Notes: generated by a model not told the origin, from the letters alone. A stretch of 64,000 bases of DNA from Pseudomonadota bacterium (GCA_029780695.1 JAKOYD010000051.1:50853-114852), one strand, 5' to 3'; counted from the stretch's first letter, positions 7,863 to 20,602 are shown. Translations and numbers: made by a program.

Positions 7863-10800
7863 GTGCGTCTCAACTCCATCAAGCTCTCGGGCTTCAAGTC
7901 CTTCGCCGAACCCACCAATTTCATGCTGCCCGGCCAACTGGTGGGTGTGGTGGGGCCCAACGGCTGCGGCAAGTCCAACATCATGGACGCCGTGCGCTGG
8001 GTCTTGGGCGAATCCAAGGCATCCGAGCTGCGCGGCGAGTCGATGCAGGACGTCATTTTCAACGGCACCACCACGCGCAAGCCTGCGTCGCGCTCGTCGG
8101 TGGAGCTGGTGTTTGACAACGCGGATCACCGCGCCGGCGGGCAATGGGCACAGTTTGCCGAGATTTCGGTCAAGCGCGTGCTGACGCGCGACGGCACCAG
8201 CAGCTACTACATCAACAACCAGCCGGTGCGCCGGCGTGACGTGCAGGACGTGTTCCTGGGCACCGGCCTCGGGCCGCGCGCCTACGCCATCATCGGCCAG
8301 GGCACGATCAGCCGCATCATCGAATCGCGCCCCGAGGAGCTGCGCCTGTTCCTGGAAGAAGCGGCCGGCGTCAGCAAGTACAAGGAGCGCCGGCGCGAGA
8401 CGGAAAACCGCCTCTCGGACACGCGCGAGAACCTGACGCGCGTCGAAGACATTCTGCGCGAGCTGAACGCCAACCTGGAAAAGCTGGAAAAGCAGGCCGA
8501 GGTTGCCCAGCAGTACCAAAACCTGCAGGCGTCGGCGTCGCTCAAGCAGAATCAGCTCTGGTTTTTGAAGCGCGCCGAGGCGGAAGAGGGGCAGGTCAGG
8601 CTCAAGGCCGACGCTGAAAAAGCCGTCAACGACCTCGAATCGCGAGTGGCCGATTTGCGCCATGTCGAAGCAGATCTGGAAACCATTCGCCAGGCGCACT
8701 ACGCCGCGGGCGATCAGGTGAACCAGGCGCAGGGCCTGCTGTACGAAGCCAGCGCCGAAGTGGGCCGGCTGGAGGCTGAGATCCGCTTCGTCGTCGAAGG
8801 CCGCCAGCGCGCCGAGCAGCGCCTGGTGCAACTGAAAGAGCAGATCGCTCAGTGGGCCGCGCGCAAGGCCGAGGCTGAAGCCGAGATCGAAACCCTGGCC
8901 GCGCAGGGCGAGCAGGCCGAAGAGCACGCCATCACCCTGTCCGCGCAACTGGAAGAGCAGCAGGGCGCGCTGCCCGATCTGGAAGACGCGCTGCGCCAGG
9001 CTCAAGCCAAATCCGCCGAACAGCGCACGGCCGTCGGCCAGGTGCAGCAGCAGATTCAGGTGCTGGCCGCCGAGCAGCGCGGCATTGAGGAGCAGACGCG
9101 CCAGCTGAACGCGCGGCGCGAAAAACTCAGCGCCGACAAAAACGCGCTGGCCGCGCCCGACGAGCAGCGCCTGCTGAACCTGCAATCGCAACTGAGCGCC
9201 GCGCAGGAGAGCCACGAAGTCACCGACGCACGGTTGCACGAGCTGCAAGACAGCGTGCCGCAGCTCGACGATGCGCGCCGCGCCGCGCAGCAGGCCGTCA
9301 ACGCCGAGAGCGCCAAACATGCCGATCTGTCGGCGCGGCTGGAGGCGCTCAAGGCCCTGCAGGAAAAGGTCAAGACCGACGGCAAGCTCAAGCCCTGGCT
9401 GCAAAAACACGGGCTGGATGGGCTGGCCGGTTTGTGGAGCCGCATCCACATCGAGCCCGGCTGGGAAAACGCGCTGGAAGCCGCATTGCGCGAGCGCATG
9501 GCCGCGCTGGAAGTCAGCCGGCTGGACATGGTGCGCGCCTTCGCGGCTGATGCGCCGCCCGCCAAGCTGGCCTTCTACAGCCCGCCCAGCGCCGCGCTGC
9601 CCGAAGCGCCCGGCGCGCTGCCGCGCCTCGCCGATCTGCTGCGCCTGAATGACGCGGGGCAGAAGGCGCTGCTGGCCGACTGGCTGGCCGGTTGCTACAC
9701 CAGCGATAGCATCGAGTCGGCGCTGGCTGCGCGCGACCGGCTGAAAATGGGTGAGGCCATCTATGTAAAAAGCGGCCACTGCGTTACCGCCCACAGCGTC
9801 AGCTTTTATGCGCCCGATTCCGAGCAGGCCGGCCTGCTCGCACGCGCGCAGGAAATCGAAAACCTCGAAAAGCAGCAGCGCGCGCAGTCCTTCATCAGCG
9901 AAGAAGCGCGCAACGCCCTCATCAAGGCCGAAGCCGCCTACAGCGACGCCAGCCAGCGCCTGGTGAGCACGCGGCGCGAGGCCGCCGAGGCGCAGCAGCG
10001 CGCGCACGAGTTGCAGGTCGAAACGCTGCGGCTGACACAACTGGCCGAACAGACCCGCGCCCGCAGCGAGCAGATTGCGGGCGATCTTTCGGAAGTGGAT
10101 GCGTCGCTGGGCGACTTGCAGGAGCGCCGCGTCACGGCGGAAGCGCGCTTTGAAGAGCTGGACATGCAACTGGCAGACACGCAGGAGCGCCACGCGCAAC
10201 TGGACGAGCGCGTGATTGAGGCCGAGCGCAAGCTGGCCGAGGCGCGCGAGCAGCAGCGCACGCTGGAGCGCCAGGCGCAAGAGGCCACGTTCGCCCAGCG
10301 CAGCCTGGAAGCACGGCGGGGCGAGCTGGCCCGCACCATCGACACGGCCACCCAACAGGCGGCCAGCATCGACGCCGAGCAGCAGCGTGCGCAGGACGAA
10401 CTCACGCGCCTGACCGACGCCGCCGCGCAAGCCGGCCTGCAAACCGCGCTGGCCTTGAAGCTGGAGCGCGAGCAAGCCCTGGGCGCGCAACGCAGCACCT
10501 ACGACGACCTCACGACCAAGCTGCGCGCGTCCGACGAGCGCCGCCTGCAGTTCGAGCGCGAACTCGATCCGCTGCGCCAGCGCATCACCGACCTGCAACT
10601 GAAGGAGCAGGCCGCGCGCTTAGGGACCGAGCAATACACGCAACTGCTGGTCGACGCGCAGGCCGATCTGGCGGCGGTGGAGCAATCCATCACCGAAGGC
10701 AACGTGCGCCTGCAAGGCCTGCAAGGCGACATCGACCGCCTGCACCGCGAGATTCAGGCGCTGGGCGCCGTCAACCTGGCCGCGCTGGATGAGTTGACCA

Positions 10801-11378
10801 CCGCGCGCGAACGCAAGCAGTTCCTCGACGCGCAGAACGCCGACCTGACCGAGGCCATGACCACGCTGGAAGACGCCATCAAGAAGATCGACGCCGAGAC
10901 GCGCGATCTGTTGGGCGGCACCTTCAACACCGTCAACGAACACTTCGGCCGCATGTTCCCCGAGCTGTTCGGCGGCGGCCATGCGCGGCTGGTGATGACG
11001 GGCGAAGAAATTCTGGACAGCGGCGTGCAGGTCATGGCCCAGCCGCCCGGCAAGAAGAACCAGACCATTCACCTGCTCTCGGGCGGCGAAAAGGCGCTGA
11101 CGGCCATCGCGCTGGTGTTTGCCATCTTCCAGTTGAACCCCGCGCCGTTCTGTCTGCTGGACGAGGTCGATGCGCCGCTGGACGACGCCAACACCGAGCG
11201 CTACGCCAAGCTGGTCACCAAGAGGAGTGGGCAGGGCACGCAGTTCCTGTTCATCAGCCACAACAAGATCGCGATGGAAATGGCCGAACAGCTGATTGGC
11301 GTGACCATGCAGGAGCAGGGCGTGTCGCGCATCGTGGCGGTCGATATGGAAAGCGCTGTCGGGATGGCCGAAATATGA
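7863..11378 (+). CDS. smc: Chromosome segregation ATPase SMC
   Basis: This 1171-residue protein has the full SMC layout. The head starts with Walker A GPNGCGKS (31-38). Two long coiled-coil arms, rich in Glu, Gln, Ala and Arg, flank a hinge at about 500-670. The C-terminal head carries the signature LLSGGEKAL (from 1071) and Walker B CLLDEVDAP (from 1097). SMC homodimers with ScpA/ScpB organise the chromosome. The start is a GTG with no strong ribosome site. It is followed by zipA and ligA, a conserved betaproteobacterial order. The stop codon runs straight into a copy of element B. Confidence 0.96.
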   Translation: MRLNSIKLSGFKSFAEPTNFMLPGQLVGVVGPNGCGKSNIMDAVRWVLGESKASELRGESMQDVIFNGTTTRKPASRSSVELVFDNADHRAGGQWAQFAEISVKRVLTRDGTSSYYINNQPVRRRDVQDVFLGTGLGPRAYAIIGQGTISRIIESRPEELRLFLEEAAGVSKYKERRRETENRLSDTRENLTRVEDILRELNANLEKLEKQAEVAQQYQNLQASASLKQNQLWFLKRAEAEEGQVRLKADAEKAVNDLESRVADLRHVEADLETIRQAHYAAGDQVNQAQGLLYEASAEVGRLEAEIRFVVEGRQRAEQRLVQLKEQIAQWAARKAEAEAEIETLAAQGEQAEEHAITLSAQLEEQQGALPDLEDALRQAQAKSAEQRTAVGQVQQQIQVLAAEQRGIEEQTRQLNARREKLSADKNALAAPDEQRLLNLQSQLSAAQESHEVTDARLHELQDSVPQLDDARRAAQQAVNAESAKHADLSARLEALKALQEKVKTDGKLKPWLQKHGLDGLAGLWSRIHIEPGWENALEAALRERMAALEVSRLDMVRAFAADAPPAKLAFYSPPSAALPEAPGALPRLADLLRLNDAGQKALLADWLAGCYTSDSIESALAARDRLKMGEAIYVKSGHCVTAHSVSFYAPDSEQAGLLARAQEIENLEKQQRAQSFISEEARNALIKAEAAYSDASQRLVSTRREAAEAQQRAHELQVETLRLTQLAEQTRARSEQIAGDLSEVDASLGDLQERRVTAEARFEELDMQLADTQERHAQLDERVIEAERKLAEAREQQRTLERQAQEATFAQRSLEARRGELARTIDTATQQAASIDAEQQRAQDELTRLTDAAAQAGLQTALALKLEREQALGAQRSTYDDLTTKLRASDERRLQFERELDPLRQRITDLQLKEQAARLGTEQYTQLLVDAQADLAAVEQSITEGNVRLQGLQGDIDRLHREIQALGAVNLAALDELTTARERKQFLDAQNADLTEAMTTLEDAIKKIDAETRDLLGGTFNTVNEHFGRMFPELFGGGHARLVMTGEEILDSGVQVMAQPPGKKNQTIHLLSGGEKALTAIALVFAIFQLNPAPFCLLDEVDAPLDDANTERYAKLVTKRSGQGTQFLFISHNKIAMEMAEQLIGVTMQEQGVSRIVAVDMESAVGMAEI

Positions 11379-11500
11379 GACACCCCCCTGAGTCGCTGCG
11401 CGCCTTCCCCCCTCTGCTGCGCGACGAGGGACAACGCCGATGCCCGGCACAGGTCCGGGCATGGCGTTCGCTGGGGTGGCCTGCTCCGCGGCCTTTGGAT
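11375..11500 (+). repeat. Element B copy downstream of smc
   Basis: It begins at the smc stop with GACACCCCCCTGAGTCGCTG and ends CTGCTCCGCGGCC. The interior holds GGACAACGCC and a smaller hairpin, TGCCCGG-CACAGGT-CCGGGCA. The same layout recurs after zipA and, inverted, after nhaD and before hda. It fills most of the 154-base smc-zipA gap. Confidence 0.8.
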
Positions 11501-11532
11501 CGACGCGCGACGATCTCGCAGGGAGCGCGGCC

Positions 11533-12609
11533 ATGAGTTCTTTGCAAGTCGGTCTCGCCGTGGCGGGTGGCCTGATCCTGGGGGGCGTGATCGCCTACAA
11601 CACCTGGAACGCGCGGCGCAACGAGCCGCGGCAGGCGCAGCCCGATGAGGCGCCGGTGGCAGCAGGTGACGCGCGTGTCGAGCCAGCCATCGAAGGCGAC
11701 ATGGCCACGGCCGAGCGGATCGAGCCGTCGTTTGACGCCGCCGCCAGCCTGCCGTCGCTCGGCCCGTTGCCGGTGCCCGAAAAGCGGCCGCGCCTGGACG
11801 CGCTGATCGACGTCATCGCCCCCATTGCGCTGGACGGGCGCGTGGTGTCGGGCGACGCGCTGCTGGCCGCGCTGCCGGTGACGCGGCGCGTGGGCAGCAA
11901 GCCGTTCGCCGTCGAAGGGCAGAACGAACAGAGCGGCGCGTGGGAATACCCCGTCGCGGGCCAGCGCTACACCGCGCTGCAGGCGGGCGTGCAGCTGGCC
12001 AACCGCACCGGCGCGCTCAACGAAATCGAGTATTCCGAATTCGTGATGAAGACGCAGCAATACGCCGATACCGTCGGCGGCGCGCCCGAATTCACCGAGA
12101 TGTTGCACGAAGTCGCCCGCGCGCGCGAGCTGGACCAGTTTGCCGGCCAGCACGACGCGCAACTGGGCTTTACGCTGCGGGCGCGCGCCACGGCGTGGAG
12201 CCCCGGTTTCATCCAGCAGCAGGCGGCCCGGCTGGGCTTTGTGGCGGGCGTCATTCCCGGCCGCATGGTGCTGCCTTCGCGCGAGCCCGGTTTGCCGCCG
12301 GTGCTGGACCTGAGCTTCGACCCGCGCGCCGCGCTGTCCGAAGATCCGGCGCACTCGGCCATCAAGGAAGTCACGCTCAACCTCGACGTGCCGCAGGTGC
12401 ACCGCAACGAACAGCCCTTCGCGCGCCTGCGCGATGCCGCCTTCGCGCTGGCCGAATCGATGAACGGCGTCATCACCGACGACGCCGGCCACGCGCTGCA
12501 GCCGGCGATGATCGACACCATCGGCGCCGACCTGGAGCGCCTGTACGACACGCTGGACGCGCACGACCTGGCCGCCGGTTCGCCGCAGGCGCGGCGCCTC
12601 TTCAGCTGA
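11533..12609 (+). CDS. zipA: Cell division protein ZipA
   Basis: This 358-residue protein has an N-terminal membrane anchor (SLQVGLAVAGGLILGGVIAY), a charged and proline/alanine-rich linker, and a C-terminal FtsZ-binding domain (from about residue 100). ZipA tethers FtsZ to the inner membrane at the division site. The ATG at 11533 is chosen because it places the anchor directly at the N-terminus. The protein lies between smc and ligA, as expected in Burkholderiales, and this supports the name because ZipA sequences are poorly conserved. Confidence 0.85.
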   Translation: MSSLQVGLAVAGGLILGGVIAYNTWNARRNEPRQAQPDEAPVAAGDARVEPAIEGDMATAERIEPSFDAAASLPSLGPLPVPEKRPRLDALIDVIAPIALDGRVVSGDALLAALPVTRRVGSKPFAVEGQNEQSGAWEYPVAGQRYTALQAGVQLANRTGALNEIEYSEFVMKTQQYADTVGGAPEFTEMLHEVARARELDQFAGQHDAQLGFTLRARATAWSPGFIQQQAARLGFVAGVIPGRMVLPSREPGLPPVLDLSFDPRAALSEDPAHSAIKEVTLNLDVPQVHRNEQPFARLRDAAFALAESMNGVITDDAGHALQPAMIDTIGADLERLYDTLDAHDLAAGSPQARRLFS

Positions 12610-12730
12610 ACATGACACCCCCCCTGAGTCGCCTGCGGCGCTTTCCCCCCAGGCGGGACAACGGCACCGGCTGGGCGAAGCCCGCTCCACGGCGTTCCGG
12701 AGTGGTCTGCTCCGCGGCCGTCGGACGATG
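12610..12730 (+). repeat. Element B copy downstream of zipA
   Basis: It starts two bases after the zipA stop with ATGACACCCCCCCTGAGTCG, continues through CGGGACAACGGC and ends GGTCTGCTCCGCGGCCGTCGG. It has the same orientation as the copy after smc, about 1.2 kb upstream. The remaining 75 bases before ligA show no clear signal. Confidence 0.8.
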
Positions 12731-12772
12731 TCAATGACTCGGGCTGAACGTGAACATTCATCGTCTTTTTAG

Positions 12773-15930
<3,158 letters not shown>

Positions 15931-15948
15931 CACGGCGGTCGATAAGTG

Positions 15949-15992
15949 CAAAATTTATAGCGGCATATGGCCGATGGGCAGGCGCTGAAGGG
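15949..15992. repeat. Degenerate element A copy
   Basis: AAAATTTATAGCGG followed by CGATGGGCAGGCGCTGAAGG matches the order AAAAT..ATAGC..GATGGACAAGCGCTGGAGG of the better copies, with several changes in the left arm. It lies just after the ROK kinase stop. Confidence 0.45.
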
Positions 15993-16132
15993 TGATTGAG
16001 CCTGCAACCGCGCAGCGGCGCCCCAGCATGCCGCGCATCACGCGCGCTTTACATGACCGTACTACAGTGCGGCCCAGGGCGATGGCTTCCCAGGCTGTAT
16101 CGCCCGGGTCTTTTTTTGCAGGAGCAGCGGAC

Positions 16133-16462
16133 ATGGTGGTCAAGTGTTCATCTTCTCTGGCGCGGCGGCTGGCGGCCGGCGCGGGCGTGGCGCTGGCGGC
16201 CATGCTGGGCGGCTGCGTGGTGGCGCCGGTGGGGCCGTATGAAGTCGGCGCGCCGGTGGTCTATTCCAACCCCGGCTACGCGCCGTACTACGGCAACGCC
16301 TACTACGGGGCGCCCGCCGCTTACTACAGCGCGCCGTATTACCGGCCCTACTGGGGGCCGACGGTGTCGCTCGGCATCTGGGGTGGCTGGGGGGGCGGGC
16401 GTTCTTACGGCCACCGGGGCCATCACGGGCACGGGGGCCGCGGAGGCTTTGGCCGGCGTTGA
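16133..16462 (+). CDS. Small glycine/tyrosine-rich lipoprotein
   Basis: A 109-residue protein starts at an ATG with AGGAG nine bases upstream. It has a lipoprotein signal peptide ending in the lipobox MLGGC, so it is expected to be lipid-anchored in the envelope. The mature part is low complexity: tyrosine/proline/alanine repeats (GNAYYGAPAAYYSAPYYRPY) followed by a glycine/histidine/arginine-rich tail (GHRGHHGHGGRGGFGRR). Such histidine-rich tails may bind metal, but this is only inferred. No specific family is recognised. Confidence 0.75.
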   Translation: MVVKCSSSLARRLAAGAGVALAAMLGGCVVAPVGPYEVGAPVVYSNPGYAPYYGNAYYGAPAAYYSAPYYRPYWGPTVSLGIWGGWGGGRSYGHRGHHGHGGRGGFGRR

Positions 16463-16498
16463 CCGCGACGTGGCGCCAAAATGCCCGATGATCGGGCC

Positions 16499-17035
16499 AT
16501 GGCCATCCACCCGATCCTGAAAATGGGCGACGCCCGCCTGCTGCGCGTGGCGCGCCCGGTCGAGGCTTTCGACACCGACGCGCTGCACCTGCTGGTGCGC
16601 GACATGTTCGAAACCATGCGAGCCGCCGACGGCGCGGGGCTGGCGGCGCCGCAGATCGGCGTCGACCTGCAACTGGTGATCTTCGGCACCGACGCCGTCA
16701 ACCCGCGCTACCCCGACGCGCCCCCGGTGCCGCGCACCGTGCTGTGCAACCCGGTCATCACGCCGCTGGGTGACGAGCAAGAAGAGGGCTGGGAAGGCTG
16801 CCTGTCGGTGCCCGGCCTGCGCGGCGTGGTGCCGCGCTGGCGGCGCATCCGCTACAGCGGGTTCGACCCGTTCGGCGACCGCATCGAGCGCGAAGCCGAG
16901 GGTTTTCACGCCCGCGTGGTGCAGCACGAGTGCGACCACCTCGTCGGCAAACTTTACCCCGCGCGGATGCGCGACTTCACGCGCTTCGGGTTCACCGAGG
17001 TGCTGTTTCCAGACCTGCCCGACGCGGACGACTGA
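16499..17035 (+). CDS. def: Peptide deformylase
   Basis: This 178-residue metalloenzyme removes the formyl group from the initiator methionine of new proteins. All three family motifs are present: [10 protein letters not shown] (45-54), EGCLSVPG with metal ligand C101, and HECDH (143-147) with two metal histidines and the catalytic glutamate. Translation could also begin at 16481, giving six more residues. ATG 16499 gives the usual [11 protein letters not shown] start. This copy is not next to fmt, so a second deformylase elsewhere in the genome is likely. Confidence 0.93.
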   Translation: MAIHPILKMGDARLLRVARPVEAFDTDALHLLVRDMFETMRAADGAGLAAPQIGVDLQLVIFGTDAVNPRYPDAPPVPRTVLCNPVITPLGDEQEEGWEGCLSVPGLRGVVPRWRRIRYSGFDPFGDRIEREAEGFHARVVQHECDHLVGKLYPARMRDFTRFGFTEVLFPDLPDADD

Positions 17036-17118
17036 ACGCGCGGCCGCCGCCAAAAATCAAGGGCCCCATCGGACCCTTTGATTTTGTCATCCGCGCTTGC
17101 GGAGGCAGCGGCGGGATC

Positions 17119-17805
17119 TCAGATGCTCTCGCCAGCGGCGGATACGTCGGTCGTGGTCGCGGCCGCGCTGGCTGTGGACCCGAACAGGTTGCCGCCCAGG
17201 CGCACAGCGGTCGGCGCGGGCGAATCGCGATCAATGACGCGCGACGTGGAGGATGACACCATCGTCGACCGGCCCGACGATTCGCTGGCCAGCACGCGGC
17301 GCGCGCCGTCGAACCGGCTCTGCCAGTAGCCGATATTCATGTTCTCGACCCGCACGTGCGAGCCGGTGCGGGGCGAATGGATGAACTTGCCTTCGCCCAT
17401 GTAGATGCCCACGTGGCTGTAGCTGCGGCGCATGGTGTTGAAGAACACCAGGTCGCCGGGCTTGAGGTCGGCCTTTTCGATGCGGGCGGTGGTGGCGGCC
17501 TGGTCGGCAGCGGTGCGCGGCAGCACCAGGCCCACGGTCTGCTGGAACATGGCGCGCACGAAGCCGCTGCAGTCAAAGCCGGTGTCGGCCGACGTGCCGC
17601 CCAGGCGGTAGGGCACGCCCAGCGAGCCCATGGCGTTCTTGATCAGGTCGCCGGCGCGGTCGGTGGCTTGCTGAATGGTGTCGCTGAGGCGGGAAACCAG
17701 CCCCTTCTGAAGGAGCAACTTGTCGAGATCATCCTGGCCGGGGGCCGCGTGGGCGGAATGGACGCTGGCGGCGAGCAGGATCGTGGCGATGACGGGCTTG
17801 AGCAT
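17119..17805 (-). CDS. NlpC/P60 family C40 peptidase, exported
   Basis: This 228-residue protein has a signal peptide (MLKPVIATILLAASVHSAHA) and an NlpC/P60 domain at about 52-170. The catalytic cysteine is C79 in GFDCSGFV, with H131 in SHVGIYMG and H143 in FIHSPR. Such enzymes cut peptide cross-links or stem peptides in peptidoglycan. The last 50 residues (from about GRSTMVSS) are a serine/alanine-rich tail of unknown role. It stands alone, transcribed towards def. Confidence 0.88.
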   Translation of the reverse strand: MLKPVIATILLAASVHSAHAAPGQDDLDKLLLQKGLVSRLSDTIQQATDRAGDLIKNAMGSLGVPYRLGGTSADTGFDCSGFVRAMFQQTVGLVLPRTAADQAATTARIEKADLKPGDLVFFNTMRRSYSHVGIYMGEGKFIHSPRTGSHVRVENMNIGYWQSRFDGARRVLASESSGRSTMVSSSTSRVIDRDSPAPTAVRLGGNLFGSTASAAATTTDVSAAGESI

Positions 17806-18138
17806 GAATCCGTTCTGTCACGGCACCGCAGTCGGCGGTACACGGGTCTGTCAGGCTGGCAGCCAGGCCATCGGCTACCGACGAAAATGAGGTGGTATCA
17901 GGGCCCAGGCCCGTGGATGCCGGGGCGTAGTGTAGGACAACTGCCCATGCCGTCGTCCACCAATGCCCTGCAATTGCTCAGGGTTTACCCGAAATCCGCG
18001 GGCTCGAAGCAGACGTTTTGATGCAAATCAGCCTGTGGACGCCCCGCAAACGCCGTTCGCGGACGCGCCGCCATCGCCGTGCCGCGCCGGCCGCCAATGG
18101 CCCACAATGGGCCAAGTGGTTCATGCAAGGGGGTTGAT
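17806..18138. other. Intergenic region between divergent genes
   Basis: This 333-base stretch separates the NlpC/P60 gene (leftward) from the PQQ-dependent dehydrogenase (rightward). I see no reading frame with coding character, no tRNA and no recognisable repeat. It must contain promoters for both genes. The only clear signal is the ribosome site AAGGGGG about five bases before the ATG at 18139. Confidence 0.5.
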
Positions 18139-19296
18139 ATGGCTTTGTCAGGTCGTCTGCGCAGGTCGCCCGGCGTACGGATCGGCGCACTCGCGCTGGC
18201 GGCGCTGGCCCCTGCCATGGCCCAGCGCGCCGCCGAAGCGGCCGAATACGAGACGGTGGCCAGCGGGCTGCAGCACCCGTGGGCGGTGGCGTTTCTGCCG
18301 GACGGGCGATTCCTCGTCACCGAGCGGCCCGGCCGCCTGCGCGTGGTCGAGGCAGACGGCCGCATCCAGCCGCCGGTGACAGGCCTGCCCGACGTGGCCG
18401 CGCGCGGGCAGGGCGGTCTGCTGGATGTGGTGACCGACAGCGAATTCGTGCGCCATCGCACGATCTACTTCTGCTATGCCGAGCCGGGGCCGGGCAGCAC
18501 CAACAGCACCGCGCTGGCGCGTGCCCGGCTGTCGGACGACGCCACGCGGCTGGAGGACGTGCGGGTGATCTTCAGCCAGCAGCCCAAGGTGAGCAGCACG
18601 GCGCACTTCGGCTGCCGCATCGTCGAGCGCATGGTGGACGGCAAGCCGGACGGCACGCTGTTCCTGACGCTGGGCGACCGCTTTTCGCGTCGCGACGACG
18701 CGCCCTTGCTGAGCAGCCACCTGGGCAAGATCGTGCGCGTGGGCAAGGAGGGCAGCGTGCCCAGGGACAACCCCTTCGTCGGCAAGGCCGGCGCGCTGCC
18801 CGAAATCTGGAGCTACGGCCACCGCAACGGCCAGGGCGCCACCATGGGGCCGGACGGGCGCCTGTGGATGCACGAGCACGGCGCGCAGGGCGGCGACGAG
18901 ATCAACCTGCCCGAACCCGGCCGCCATTACGGCTGGCCGCAGGTCAGCTTTGGCGTCAACTACGACGGCAGCCCCATCGGCAGCGGCAAGGCCAGCGCGC
19001 CGGGCCTGGCGCCGCCGCTGCACCACTGGACGCCGTCCATCGCGCCGTCGGGCATGGCTTTTCTGACCAGCCACCGCTATGGCGCGGCGTGGAAGGGCAA
19101 CCTGTTCGTCGGCTCGCTAAAGCTGCAGTACCTGAACCGCATCGAGCTGAAGGGCGGCAAGGTGGTGGCCGAACACAAGCTGCTGCAGGGCCTGGGCCAG
19201 CGCATCCGCGACGTGCGGCAGGGGCCGGACGGGCTGCTGTACGTGGTGACCGACGATCCGCAGGGGCGGCTGGTCAGGGTGCTTCCAAATTCATAG
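18139..19296 (+). CDS. PQQ-dependent aldose sugar dehydrogenase-like protein, exported
   Basis: This 385-residue protein belongs to the soluble quinoprotein glucose/aldose dehydrogenase group (YliI/Asd-like), which forms a six-bladed beta-propeller. It begins with a signal peptide and continues GLQHPWAVAFLPDGRFLVTERPG. Other family signatures are EIWSYGHRNGQGATM, EHGAQGGDEINLPEPGRHYG and HHWTPSIAPSGMAF. It is expected to oxidise aldose sugars in the periplasm if PQQ is available. The ATG at 18139 is chosen for its ribosome site and signal peptide. Its TAG stop lies inside a copy of element A. Confidence 0.87.
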   Translation: MALSGRLRRSPGVRIGALALAALAPAMAQRAAEAAEYETVASGLQHPWAVAFLPDGRFLVTERPGRLRVVEADGRIQPPVTGLPDVAARGQGGLLDVVTDSEFVRHRTIYFCYAEPGPGSTNSTALARARLSDDATRLEDVRVIFSQQPKVSSTAHFGCRIVERMVDGKPDGTLFLTLGDRFSRRDDAPLLSSHLGKIVRVGKEGSVPRDNPFVGKAGALPEIWSYGHRNGQGATMGPDGRLWMHEHGAQGGDEINLPEPGRHYGWPQVSFGVNYDGSPIGSGKASAPGLAPPLHHWTPSIAPSGMAFLTSHRYGAAWKGNLFVGSLKLQYLNRIELKGGKVVAEHKLLQGLGQRIRDVRQGPDGLLYVVTDDPQGRLVRVLPNS

Positions 19297-19337
19297 CTTC
19301 CAGCGCTTATCTGGCAAGCGCTGGCGCCTGATTTCAT
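19288..19337. repeat. Element A copy at the end of the sugar dehydrogenase gene
   Basis: Core 19303-19321 reads GCGCTTA-TCTGG-CAAGCGC, preceded by AATTCATAGCTTCCA and followed by TGGCGCCTGATTTCA. The TAG in CATAGC is the stop codon of the upstream gene, so the element supplies the end of the protein. Confidence 0.75.
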
Positions 19338-19344
19338 CAAGAAA

Positions 19345-19366
19345 ATGGCGCCTCAAAAGGCGCCAT
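19345..19366 (-). terminator. Rho-independent terminator for the iron-binding protein gene
   Basis: Arms ATGGCGCCT (19345-19353) and AGGCGCCAT (19358-19366) form a perfect 9-base stem with a CAAA loop. On the minus strand the stem is followed by TTTTC, which fits termination of the leftward gene ending at 19401. Confidence 0.7.
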
Positions 19367-19400
19367 CGAAAGCGGCGGGCCTGCCGGCTGGGCGTGCGAC

Positions 19401-20453
19401 TTACTTGAAACCCACGCGGTCCAGCATCTGCTGCACCTTGACCTGGTGCGCGCCCACGGCGCTGACCGGGATCGTCTCGCTCTTGAACTGGCCGCTGCCG
19501 CCGGTCATGGCCTTCAGCGCCGGGTTGTCCGTCACCACGCCTTTGGCCACCGGCCATTCGTTGTTGCCGTTGGCAAAGTAGTTCTGCGCCGACGGGCTGG
19601 CCAGGTATTCGAGGAACTTGACCGCGTTGGCCGGGTTCTTGGCGTGGCGCGCCACCGCGGCGCCGGCGATGTTGACGTGCGTGCCCCAGCTGGACTGGTT
19701 GGGGAACACCACGCCCACGCGCTCGACCACGGCGCGGTCCTCGGGCTTGCCGGAGCGCATCATGCGCGCCAGGTAATAGCTGTTGGTGACGGCGATCTGG
19801 CATTCGCCGCTGGCAACGGCCTTGATCTGGTCGGTGTCGCCGCCCTTGGGCGCGCGCGCCATGTTGTCGACCATGCCTTTGAGCCAGGCCTCGGCCTTCT
19901 GCTCGCCCAGGTGCTCGGTCACGGCGCTGAACAGGCTCAGGTTGTAGGGGTGCGAGCCGCTGCGGATGCACAGCTTGCCCCTGTTCTTGGGGTCACCCAG
20001 TTCCTCGTAGGTGTCGACGTCGGCAGGCTTGACCTTGAGCTTGTCGTACACCACCAGCCGCGCGCGGGTCGAGAAGCCGAACCACGGCGTGCCGCCATCG
20101 GCCGCCGGCCTGGCGCGCAGGGTGGCGGGAATCGCGTCGTCGAGTAGCCTGGACTTGACGGGCAGGAACAGGCCGTCCTGTTCGCCGCGCCACAGGCGGG
20201 CGGCGTCCACCAGCAGAATCACGTCGGCCGGCGAGGCGCTGCCCTCGGCCTTCAGGCGCGCGATGATGCCGGCGTCGTCGGCGTCCACGCGGTTGATCTT
20301 GATGCCGGTGGCCTTGGTGAAATCGTTGTACAGCGCCTCGTCCGTCGCATAGTGGCGGGCGGAGTACAGGTTCAGCTCCTGCGACTGCGCCTGCGCGGCA
20401 GCGCCCCATGCCAACGCCAGCGCGGCGGCGGCCGCGACCCATTGCTTCTTCAT
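19401..20453 (-). CDS. Ferric iron ABC transporter substrate-binding protein, FbpA/AfuA-like
   Basis: This 350-residue periplasmic protein has a signal peptide (MKKQWVAAAAALALAWGAAA) and the class of fold that binds ferric iron. The twin tyrosines in NSYYLARMM are the typical iron ligands, and ELNLYSARHYATDEALY near the N-terminus is characteristic of iron-binding FbpA proteins. The permease and ATPase genes are not adjacent, so it is encoded alone here. The upstream region carries a Fur-box-like sequence, consistent with induction under iron limitation. Confidence 0.9.
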   Translation of the reverse strand: MKKQWVAAAAALALAWGAAAQAQSQELNLYSARHYATDEALYNDFTKATGIKINRVDADDAGIIARLKAEGSASPADVILLVDAARLWRGEQDGLFLPVKSRLLDDAIPATLRARPAADGGTPWFGFSTRARLVVYDKLKVKPADVDTYEELGDPKNRGKLCIRSGSHPYNLSLFSAVTEHLGEQKAEAWLKGMVDNMARAPKGGDTDQIKAVASGECQIAVTNSYYLARMMRSGKPEDRAVVERVGVVFPNQSSWGTHVNIAGAAVARHAKNPANAVKFLEYLASPSAQNYFANGNNEWPVAKGVVTDNPALKAMTGGSGQFKSETIPVSAVGAHQVKVQQMLDRVGFK

Positions 20454-20502
20454 GCTGTGCTTTCTGGTGAGATGTATGAATGGAACAAATGATAACGTGA
20501 AC

Positions 20503-20522
20503 GAGAATGGTTCTCAATTATC
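20503..20522 (-). promoter_or_regulatory. Candidate Fur box upstream of the iron-binding protein
   Basis: Read on the minus strand the site is GATAATTGAGAACCATTCTC, a good match to the 6-1-6 pattern of Fur operators. It lies 50-70 bases upstream of the start codon. A second AT-rich stretch (AATGATAAC at 20488-20496) could be part of the same operator. Confidence 0.65.
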
Positions 20523-20602
20523 AAGGTTGATCCAACGCAAGCCGCAAGCACGCGGTTGACGTGGCGTGCCGCGGGCGGGCGGCGCCATCGCCGGGCGGGC
20601 GT

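Noticed and set aside
7707..10598. A 963-residue open frame on the minus strand opposite smc
   Set aside because: It is a by-product of high GC and third-position bias in smc; the product is a Leu/Arg/Gly/Gln-rich string without domains. Similar long antisense frames occur at 30155-32470 (opposite feoB), 46566-48098 (opposite pcnB) and 1575-3197 (opposite dapE).
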